From Lachnospiraceae bacterium (GTDB taxonomy: Bacteria > Bacillota > Clostridia > Lachnospirales > Lachnospiraceae), in assembly GCA_014804265.1 (NCBI GenBank), contig JAAVAC010000017.1, positions 1-64,000 on the forward strand: DNA of 64,000 bases, written 5' to 3'. The notes under the pieces were generated by a model. The model was not told the DNA's origin, ran no database searches, and saw only the letters and a list, made by a program, of their open reading frames with translations. This document shows positions 1 to 7,900 of this stretch, piece after piece (within the stretch, counting starts at the first letter, position 1; every line of letters begins with the position of its first letter). Made by a program: the position numbers and the translations under genes.

Positions 1-80
1 ATAAGCAGAATGATTTTCTGAATATGCTCTTTTCGTATCAATTAAGGTAAACAGCATATTCAGAAAATCATTCTGCTTAT
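1..80. repeat. Perfect 28-bp inverted repeat at window edge
   Basis: Bases 1-28 are the exact reverse complement of 53-80, with a 24-nt loop. It lies inside a coding frame at the very end of the sequence. Either it is a real hairpin or a fold-back assembly artefact at a contig end. Confidence 0.9.
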
Positions 81-366
81 TTAAGGGGATTTCGGAAATG
101 AACTCCTCCGGTATGGAGGTAGGCTTTTCCAGTGTATACAGGACACTCTGGGTATTGGCATTAAAAAACGAATATACAACCGGAGAGAACTTATCCAGAA
201 ATTCATCAAAGTTCTTAACCAGCAGGTGCTCATGTATTTCCTGCACGGTAGCATCGTCCAGACTGTCTAAATCCTTTGCATCCCCCATGATTGATAAAAG
301 ATTCTGCTTTTCCGGATTGATCTCCTCAAAAAGCATTGTTCGATTGGTTTGTGTGATAATTTCCAT
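1..366 (-). CDS. Unrecognised signalling-operon protein, 3' end cut by window edge
   Basis: An open frame starts at the ATG at 366 and runs without a stop to base 1 (122 codons). An AAGGAAG ribosome site lies just upstream. The protein begins MEIITQTNRTMLFEEINPEK. It is acidic, with no signal peptide or membrane segment in the visible part. It starts 31 nt after the second Ser/Thr kinase on the same strand, so it is probably the next gene of the same long operon. I do not recognise the family. The last 27 codons lie inside a perfect 28-bp inverted repeat (1-28 with 53-80), so the end of the visible frame may be an assembly fold-back rather than genuine protein. Confidence 0.6.
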   Translation of the reverse strand, partial: MEIITQTNRTMLFEEINPEKQNLLSIMGDAKDLDSLDDATVQEIHEHLLVKNFDEFLDKFSPVVYSFFNANTQSVLYTLEKPTSIPEEFISEIPLNKQNDFLNMLFTLIDTKRAYSENHSAY

Positions 367-397
367 TCTTTTCTTCCTTTCTTTTGCATTTTTTCTT

Positions 398-1285
398 TTA
401 TATAGTTAAGACCCATTGCAAAATAATTAAATGATGCAATCGTTTCTTTCTTTTCAGCCGTATGCATTTCATGACAAAGTGCTGCAGATAGCCTGATATG
501 GAAATAAATTCGGATATGGGCGGAACATCTTTGTCATTTTCTATTTCATTTGCCGCTGACAACATATATCCTGTCAGCAGATAATATAGCAGGGCGCCTA
601 TGCTGTAAATATCTGTTCCATAATCTGATTTCTGATTCTGGTACAATTCCGGTGCGGAAAAGCCTCTGCTGACAAATACAACATCTGCATTTTCTTCTTT
701 TCTGTAACAGGCGGAGCCAAAATCAATCAGTACCACTTTTCCTTCCTTGGTGAGGATAATATTAGAAGGCTTTATATCCCTGTGAATGATTCCTCTTTTA
801 TGTATCTGGCGCGTGATTTTTACCAGACTCAGCATAATATTCCGTATGGAAAAATCGTCGCCCTCTAAAATGTATTCTTCCAGACTCTTTCCTTCTACCA
901 GCTCTGTCACCAGATAAATAGTTTCATTTTCCTGAAAATAATCAATATACTGCAATGTGCATCCGGCATAAGGCTTGTCTAGATCGCTCATTTTCTGTAC
1001 GATCAGGCATTCCTTTTCAAATGCCTTTTTAGCCTGTGCAAAGCTTTTTTGAAAAGTTTTCCCTTTGCAGATTACCGTTGTTTTATCCATATCCCTGTTT
1101 GCCAGATAGTATGGACAATACTCCTTTACTACTACCGTTTTGTTTTGTAAGGTATCGGTACTTAAATATACAATGCCCGTATGACCCCAATAATATATGG
1201 AATCTATGCGGTATCGATCATGCAGCAATGTATTTGATGCAAGCGCGATGTCACTTACATTGATATCACTCACATTCAGCTCCAT
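398..1285 (-). CDS. Ser/Thr protein kinase, cytoplasmic (second kinase of operon)
   Basis: A Hanks-type kinase of 295 aa. The catalytic loop HRDIKPSNII lies near residue 165, the metal-binding DFG near 188, and the SAPE (APE-type) motif about 20 residues later. There is no transmembrane segment and no PASTA or other sensor domain, unlike the first kinase of the operon, so it is probably soluble. The N-terminal glycine loop is degenerate (YYWGHTGIVYLS), but a VVVKEY lysine is present. Its start overlaps the stop of the vWA gene by one base, implying translational coupling. The C-terminus (RKKRLHHLIILQWVLTI) departs from the usual kinase end; see findings for a possible one-base loss. It is expected to phosphorylate partners such as the FHA, vWA or T-x-x-L proteins encoded alongside. 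Confidence 0.88.
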   Translation of the reverse strand: MELNVSDINVSDIALASNTLLHDRYRIDSIYYWGHTGIVYLSTDTLQNKTVVVKEYCPYYLANRDMDKTTVICKGKTFQKSFAQAKKAFEKECLIVQKMSDLDKPYAGCTLQYIDYFQENETIYLVTELVEGKSLEEYILEGDDFSIRNIMLSLVKITRQIHKRGIIHRDIKPSNIILTKEGKVVLIDFGSACYRKEENADVVFVSRGFSAPELYQNQKSDYGTDIYSIGALLYYLLTGYMLSAANEIENDKDVPPISEFISISGYLQHFVMKCIRLKRKKRLHHLIILQWVLTI

Positions 1286-3069
1286 TATCCTATCCCCTTT
1301 GCTTCATATCTTAATTCGTATTCTGAAGCATTCTCGGCAAATGAAATATATATGGTAGTGCCGGATTCTATTTCTATTTCTTTATTTTTCGGAAGCAGTT
1401 CATCTTCCACAAAAACACCGCCCTGACTGGAATGTCGCAGGTAGATGGAATTTTTCGTTGCGGGAGAAAAGAAGATTTTTTCTATATCCGGTAAATCCTC
1501 TTGAATTTGTTCTCCAAGCATGAGCTCTTTTAACGTGACTCCCTCATTGGAATAATCCCTCAGATCAAATACAAGCCTTGGAATGTCGTTTTTGCTCTTT
1601 AAATCAATAAAGGTTGCATATAGGTAACCGTAAAAGGGCTGCCGTTTTTCCTCTTCCTTTGGAAAGAAAAAGCGATACAATACAAAGCAGGCGACGCCTG
1701 TCAAAGCCAGAATGGCTGCAATGACCATTCCTACCAGAAGGGAATAATGCTCCTTCCATCTGGGAATACAGTCAAATACCATGTCCGCCTGTGCTTTCTG
1801 ATTAAAAGCATCTGTTGCCGTGATGGTGACAATAACCTGCTCATCTGCCTTAGGCTCTACCTCCAACATAGTTCCTTTTAATTCCACAATCAACTGTGCT
1901 CCCCTTTGCATATCGATTTCATACTTGACGATATCTCCATCTTCATCCGTAAATAATGCACTGACATCAAAGCTTTTCTTTCCCTTTGATATATATAATT
2001 CTTCCTTTGTGCTTTCTAAACCCACAGGCGCATGGGTCTTTTCTTCTTCATCCTCAACCGGTTCCTGAAAAACCGCTTCTTCTTTTCCCACATCAGCAAG
2101 GCACCATAACAGATCTCCCTCTGATTCACTGGAATACATGGCATATAAAGTTTCCTTAACCGGATTTTTGATTTTAGCAATTGCATAATGGTTATTTTTA
2201 AGCAATTCCATCCGGTTATCTGTATAAACCATCTCAAAATCCTTATAAATTTCTGTTGCAACTACGACTACCAATACTTCATCCGTCTTTATATGATTTA
2301 CGTCAAGCTCCAGCTTTTGCAGCTGATCATTGGTACTGGATGTATTTATAAGGAGATCTTCCATTCCTTTATAAGAAAACCATGTCTGGGTGATAGCTTT
2401 CATAAACTGCAGGGGATTCGCAACAACACTGGAATTTCCACCTGTCTTTGTAGATATGACGGTCATCTGATTCGTATCCTGTGAATACTGGTTCACAAAA
2501 GAAATCGTGTTGATATTGATCCCTTTCTCCAGGGCGATTTCGGCACTATTGTTCCAGTCATTTTCGGACTCCTGTTCCGTTCTCTCCGACTGGCTGTTTT
2601 GCAGATCCGTCTTTCCGTCTGAAATAAAAAGAATATAAGATTTTTTAGAAGCATTTGTATTTTCGGCTAAAATGTCAACTGCCCTTTTCATCCCCAGTCC
2701 GTTATCCGTTTCCCCGCTAAAGGAAAGCTGATTTAAATCGTTCTTCAGTTTGTCCTTATTTTCCTTGTTATCCATTGGCATCAGGCTGCTTTGATACACA
2801 ATAAAGTCATTGTATGCCACTACGGCTATTTCATCTTCCTCACTGCTTAAATCAATCATCATCTGTATCATTTCAATAGAAAGACGGTCTTCGTCCGTAG
2901 TGACCATGGAACCGCTTACATCAAGGGCAATTACGATTCTGCAGCCTTCCTTTTCATTCATTCCATAGCTGTCTGAAACATTCCAGAAAATGCTTATCAT
3001 AGTAAGAAGAAAGCAAAGCAGGATTTTTTTTCTTATGGTATTATTCTCCCTTTTACATATCAAATTCAT
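1285..3069 (-). CDS. vWA-domain membrane protein with FHA-like C-terminal domain
   Basis: The start is placed at the ATG at 3069, because a GAGGT site sits 5 nt upstream and the DnaJ stop lies at 3077. An earlier in-frame ATG at 3108 would lie inside the DnaJ gene. A signal/anchor segment (ILLCFLLTMISIFW) is followed by a von Willebrand factor A domain whose MIDAS motif is DVSGSM near residue 50. A membrane helix (LLVGMVIAAILALTGVACFVLY) occurs about 150 residues before the end. The last 100 residues look like a degenerate FHA/SMAD fold (YLRHSSQGGVFVEDELL). Topology: vWA outside, FHA-like part in the cytoplasm. This would let an extracellular adhesive or metal-binding domain be read by the kinases and FHA partners of the operon. 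The ligand is unknown. Confidence 0.8.
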   Translation of the reverse strand: MNLICKRENNTIRKKILLCFLLTMISIFWNVSDSYGMNEKEGCRIVIALDVSGSMVTTDEDRLSIEMIQMMIDLSSEEDEIAVVAYNDFIVYQSSLMPMDNKENKDKLKNDLNQLSFSGETDNGLGMKRAVDILAENTNASKKSYILFISDGKTDLQNSQSERTEQESENDWNNSAEIALEKGININTISFVNQYSQDTNQMTVISTKTGGNSSVVANPLQFMKAITQTWFSYKGMEDLLINTSSTNDQLQKLELDVNHIKTDEVLVVVVATEIYKDFEMVYTDNRMELLKNNHYAIAKIKNPVKETLYAMYSSESEGDLLWCLADVGKEEAVFQEPVEDEEEKTHAPVGLESTKEELYISKGKKSFDVSALFTDEDGDIVKYEIDMQRGAQLIVELKGTMLEVEPKADEQVIVTITATDAFNQKAQADMVFDCIPRWKEHYSLLVGMVIAAILALTGVACFVLYRFFFPKEEEKRQPFYGYLYATFIDLKSKNDIPRLVFDLRDYSNEGVTLKELMLGEQIQEDLPDIEKIFFSPATKNSIYLRHSSQGGVFVEDELLPKNKEIEIESGTTIYISFAENASEYELRYEAKGIG

Positions 3070-3076
3070 CTTTACC

Positions 3077-3520
3077 TCACTTAGGATCAAAGCCGAAGAA
3101 ATTTGCAAATTGCTTATTTACATTCATAAAATCTGATCCCGCTTTTGTACCATTATTTTTATCTGATTTATCTTTCTCTGAAAATTCTGTATTTACACCC
3201 CAGATATCATCAAAATTCATTTTAAAATTCATATCGAAAGGATTGGGGGCGGTTCTTGCTTTTTTTGCTCCGGTTCTCTTTTGTTCTCCGGCATTATGTG
3301 CAGGCCCCTGATGGAGTGTGGCATCATACTCCCTTTTTTTTGTGTCATCTGATAAGATATTATAAGCCTCGTTTATTTCCTTAAATTTCTTTTCAGCCTG
3401 TTCATTGCCGATATTCACATCCGGATGATACTTTTTTGCCAGCTTTCGGAATGCATTTTTTATTGTAGCTGCATCCGCATTTTCCGGCACGCCCAAAACC
3501 TGATACAATGTCTGTTCCAT
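3077..3520 (-). CDS. DnaJ-domain (J-domain) protein
   Basis: 147 aa. A J domain occupies residues 4-70, with the HPD signature (KKYHPDVN) that stimulates Hsp70 ATPase activity. It lacks the Gly/Phe and zinc-finger regions of true DnaJ, so this is a specialised J protein rather than the housekeeping chaperone. The remainder is a polar, Asn/Lys-rich tail ending in an aromatic segment (KQFANFFGFDPK). It lies 17 nt after the membrane zinc-ribbon gene, and its stop sits just ahead of the chosen vWA start. In this operon it may deliver DnaK to assembly of the large surface or signalling proteins; that role is inferred. Confidence 0.85.
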   Translation of the reverse strand: MEQTLYQVLGVPENADAATIKNAFRKLAKKYHPDVNIGNEQAEKKFKEINEAYNILSDDTKKREYDATLHQGPAHNAGEQKRTGAKKARTAPNPFDMNFKMNFDDIWGVNTEFSEKDKSDKNNGTKAGSDFMNVNKQFANFFGFDPK

Positions 3521-3537
3521 GATATTTCCTTTCCTGT

Positions 3538-3963
3538 CTACCTTTTTGTGTTACAATGGGGACATTTTCTTTCCGTTACCACATAGGGTTTATAGCAATT
3601 ACGACATAAGACGGATCCTGCCTTTTCCGTTTTCACTTTAGGCATTATAATCGTGCTTTCTTCCACCTCTTTTTGAGTTTCCTTTTGGAATTCCTTTTGA
3701 AATTCTTTTATTTCATACTTCATCTGTTCTGCCACTGCAGAAGAAACTGCACTCTTTACTTGAGCTAATAACTGCTCTTGCAGTTTCGGAATTTCATTTT
3801 TGATATTGCTCTGCTGATAGATGGAATCACATACAGCAGATATACTGTTTAGTTTTTTTGACAATGCCTTATTCATTCCGGACAGTTTGACGATTGACAC
3901 AATCATGCAGATGAATACAATGATATTTATAACTAATATGCAGATATTGACTATATTTCCCAT
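3538..3963 (-). CDS. Membrane-anchored coiled-coil protein with C-terminal zinc ribbon
   Basis: 141 aa. One N-terminal membrane helix (about residues 5-27, rich in Ile/Val) is followed by a Gln/Lys/Glu-rich segment of coiled-coil character. A C-terminal zinc ribbon has two knuckles, CRNC and CPHC, 12 residues apart. The ribbon would face the cytoplasm if the N-terminal helix is a type-II anchor. It sits between the FHA and DnaJ genes with short gaps (31 and 17 nt). I recognise the architecture but no named family. A scaffold role linking the signalling proteins to the membrane is only inferred. Confidence 0.7.
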   Translation of the reverse strand: MGNIVNICILVINIIVFICMIVSIVKLSGMNKALSKKLNSISAVCDSIYQQSNIKNEIPKLQEQLLAQVKSAVSSAVAEQMKYEIKEFQKEFQKETQKEVEESTIIMPKVKTEKAGSVLCRNCYKPYVVTERKCPHCNTKR

Positions 3964-3994
3964 ATTTCTCCTTTCCTGCTTGCAACTTTATAAT

Positions 3995-4906
3995 TTAGTT
4001 CACAACAAAACGGTATTCCTCATTGGAAAATTTAATAACGGAACCAGAAAAGATTTCTACATTTGTATCAGGATTAATTGGTTTTCCCCCCACAAAGGTC
4101 TGATTTGTGGAATGATTATCCTTTAAAAAATAATGGGTTCCTTTTGTTATGATTTCTGCATGTTTTCTGCTGATGGTCTTATTTGAAATTACTAAATCGG
4201 CAATGCTGCTGTCTTTACCTATTACAAATACTTCTTTTTCTATTTTGATTTCTTCCCCGCTTTTTATATGTACAAGACAAGCCCTTGACCGGTTATTTAA
4301 TCTTTTGGAATGTAACTGCTGCATTTCACGATCCCAATAGGACTCGTCCAACAATCCGGTTTCATCATTTCTTTTCGTGTTTTGAATCTTATCGGCCTCC
4401 TTTATGACCTGATTCTGCTGCCAGAAGCTTACATCCAACACACCGGTCTCTCCTCCGGCAGGTTGTTCATACAGCTGTCCTTCCTGCCTTAAGGGGCTAT
4501 TATCCGTTCCAAATAGTTTTTGTCTTTCAGGAGGAATATCAATATCCAGCTCTGCTGCAACGTAGGAATAAATATAAGGTAAGGTCACATCCCTCTTACT
4601 ATCCAAAAATTCCAGAAAGTCCGTCAGATCTTCCAATTCCTCACCAAAACAGAATACACAATGAAAAATTACTTCCTTTAAAAAATCTGCAATTTTATCA
4701 ATTGTATTAGGGGCTGTACCGGATTCATAGCCTGTCTCTACTTTTCCCTGTACATATTCCATTTCCTCCAGTACAAGCCTTACCTGTCGGTTTTTTCCTT
4801 CTGTCTGCAACAGGGAATCCACGATTTGGAATATCACCATATACATTTCTCTTTTTGATATATCCTGTGACAAATATTCTGTCAGCAGCATTTTGTTCCT
4901 ATTCAT
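3995..4906 (-). CDS. FHA-domain phosphothreonine-binding protein
   Basis: 303 aa, cytoplasmic. The C-terminal 95 residues form an FHA domain with the expected glycine strand (FVIGKDSSIADLVI), the SRKHAEI phosphate-binding stretch and the N-S/T-N loop (NHSTNQTFV). FHA domains bind phospho-Thr peptides. The N-terminal part (about residues 1-125) is helical and resembles the regions found before FHA in clostridial proteins (DUF6382-like, a tentative match). Between them lie two copies of an ETG[VL]LD..[FY]W motif, at T154 and T183. Both have the T-x-x-L pattern also seen four times in the small membrane protein of the operon, so they are likely kinase targets and self- or partner-binding sites. 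It lies 19 nt downstream of the giant Ig-like gene. Confidence 0.88.
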   Translation of the reverse strand: MNRNKMLLTEYLSQDISKREMYMVIFQIVDSLLQTEGKNRQVRLVLEEMEYVQGKVETGYESGTAPNTIDKIADFLKEVIFHCVFCFGEELEDLTDFLEFLDSKRDVTLPYIYSYVAAELDIDIPPERQKLFGTDNSPLRQEGQLYEQPAGGETGVLDVSFWQQNQVIKEADKIQNTKRNDETGLLDESYWDREMQQLHSKRLNNRSRACLVHIKSGEEIKIEKEVFVIGKDSSIADLVISNKTISRKHAEIITKGTHYFLKDNHSTNQTFVGGKPINPDTNVEIFSGSVIKFSNEEYRFVVN

Positions 4907-4925
4907 ATTAACCGACCGTCCATTT

Positions 4926-7900
4926 CTATTTCTTCTTTTGACTCTCTTTTAACCGGATAAGATAGTATGTAATTCCCGCCAGAAGAATAATTACTGCTAT
5001 GGAGCCATAAAAAATCCATGGATTCTTATACCACTGAACAAACAAGTTCGTAGTCAATAAGTAGCTGAGTGCTTCACTCCTGCTTTCATTACCCGCCATA
5101 TCTCTTGTTACCACTACCAGATTTTGCCAATCATTTTTGCTTTGAAGAGAAACACTTAATGTACCATATGCTTCTGTTATCGTCTCTCCATCAAAGCTGG
5201 CAATCCGCTGTCCATCGTTATAGACTTCCAGGCTGGCAATTCCAATATTATCTTCTGCGTTCATGATAAGTTCTTTTGAATCTTCATTATACTGTCCGCC
5301 ATTTCTGATTCCGGATAATACAAGGCTTGGCGCCGTTTTATCTATTACAAATTCAATATCTTTTCCTTTTGCCTTATTATCTGACTGATTATTTGCCTGG
5401 TCTTCTGAATATAAGGTAAGAATATACATTCCTTCTTCATCAAAATTTTCTTTAAAAATGGTATATTCATATTCTTTCCAATTGAATTCGTCTCCTGACT
5501 GGGACAGCCTGTAATTTTTTCCTTCCTGCAATGTTACGATTTCTCCGTCCTTGCTGTAAGTGACCCTCTTGACCTTGAGGCTGTTTACATTTACCTCTTT
5601 TATGACCAGATCATCACACTTGGAAGCATAATAATCATTTATCAGCCCTTCTGTTTGTTTATCGTATTGATATACGGAACCGAATCGATTGACGGAGTAA
5701 TGAATTTCTTCTTCATATTCATTTCCAGCTTTATCTCTCGCCGTTACATGTAGGAGATAGATATCATCATTTTTCTTGATGTGTTCTAAATCTTTTACTT
5801 TATAAACAATACTGGTTCCTGCCCGGCTGGTTTCATAATCTACTTTCACGTTTCCTCTGTTTGCACCCTTCAATAAGATGACTGCGTCTTCCAGATTCGT
5901 ATCGTTGCAGGTAATAACCGGCTGTACCTTGCCTTTATTGGCCGACCGGTCTATAATACCGGTGATTTCTATTTCCGGCTGGGTAATATCAATGATGAAC
6001 TGATCCTGCTCATATTCTGAAGCCTGATTTTCTGCCAGATCTGTATATTCTATATCAAAAGTAAATTCTCCGTCATAATCATATGCGATGGTTGCGGTAT
6101 AGAAATCTTCATTTTGGGTCCATCCCCTTACTTCAGGCACTGCAATGGCATTTCCTCCATCCGTGGCTGTCATAGTAATGGATACACCCTCCGGTGAAAA
6201 ATTGTGCTCCTCTATTTGGATCGTGGCAATTCTTGCATCCTTATAATAGTTTCCATTTTGTGCATTCTGGTTGTCATAGCTTACCTGAATAACCGGTTCG
6301 GTCATATCTATGGTAAATTCATCTAACTGGCCATAACTGCTGCTCCATCCTGCTAAATCGGTACACTCAAAGCCAAAGGTATAATCACCATCCGTGACAA
6401 ATCCTACCCGGCATATGTACTCACAATCTTTGGAATGGATCTTTCCATTACAGCCGCTTCCCGAAATATGCTCCCATTCCGACTTGTTCACTCCCGGTCC
6501 GGTGGTTTTTATTTCGCAGCCTTCTTCAGAAAAATTGGCATCTATCACATGTATGGTTGCATATCGTTCTTTATTGTAGAACTTTCCGTTATAAGCTTCA
6601 TTATTATCGTATTCTACAAACACTTTTGGAGCCGTTACATCCACGCTGAATACTTTCTTTGTTGCATTTTCATGATTTCCTGCATTGTCTGTCAGCTTAA
6701 GGCTTGCCTCTATGGAATTTTTCTCTGATACGACCCGATAGCTTTTATTTGCCTTTGTTACCAGATTCAGATCCAGTTTTTCCGGAATATTCCAATTTGT
6801 ATCGCTTTCCAAAGAGGAATGAAAGCTGCCTTTCTTTTTGTCATACGTGGACCGGACAATCAATTCCCCTTTTTTTTCCGGCTCTTTATCATTAGCCGCC
6901 TTTACCTTCCAGACATTTTTTGCAATTCCGGATTTATCATCTCCTGTTTCAAACCGGATTACCGGCATCTTATTGTATAGAGGATTGCCATTGGCATCCT
7001 TATATGGAGTATCCTTTATTATAATATTGGCATAAGAGCAATTCTTATGCTCTTTGGCGGATTCAATGATAATTCCTTTAGGATTTGTATAATCCGAGCT
7101 TTGATTCGTATTATCTATGGCTTTCACATAAATTTGTCCCTTAAAGCCTGCTGGAACATTAAAGCTTGCAGTATATATGCCGTTTTTTCCACTTTTTACC
7201 GGCAAGTCAACTGCTTTCGTCTTTTTGCCATTGGAGCTTTCCATATAATAGGTAAAGCTCTTAATACCAGATCCCGGATTTTTGCTGTTTCCCACAAAAT
7301 CTGTTGCGCTTATTTTAACTGTAGTCTTTTTTTTGAAAAAGAAACCATATTGCTTCGGTAACGTATTCATATCATCACTGCCGCCGGCAGAAAACGTAAT
7401 GTTTGTGATGATTGGTTTATCTTTATCTACATAAATAGCTTTTGTTTCGGTCTCGCCCATATTACCTGCATTGTCATAGGATTTGGCATAGAAAACACAT
7501 TTTCCGTCAGTTCCAATGGCATCTTTTGATAAGCCAACGGTTTTTTCATAGTCATTGACCATTTCTATATCAAATTTTCCTGCAAAATTCTCTTCAATTA
7601 CAGTTTCCTTATTTAAAGAAACCTGCAAATCAAAAAGTCCGGAATCCAAATCCTTAGATACAACTGTATAAGATATGGGACGATTGCCATTGTACCATTC
7701 CTTTTTTCCGCTATTCGTTGTTTCTATATAATCCGGTTCCTCAAATTCTTTATTAATGATCATTTGAATGTCCGGCTTTTTCTGGTCTACCATTACTAAA
7801 CTACTTTGATATTTTTTATATTTATCTTCATGTGGAAAGGCACAATGTATATTTCCTGCTTTGTCCCTTGCCACAACCATAACTTGGTAAAAGACTGATT

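Noticed and set aside
98..409. Plus-strand open frame of 103 codons at the left end
   Set aside because: It is antisense to the partial minus-strand gene, which has a ribosome site and fits the operon. The plus product has no recognisable features.
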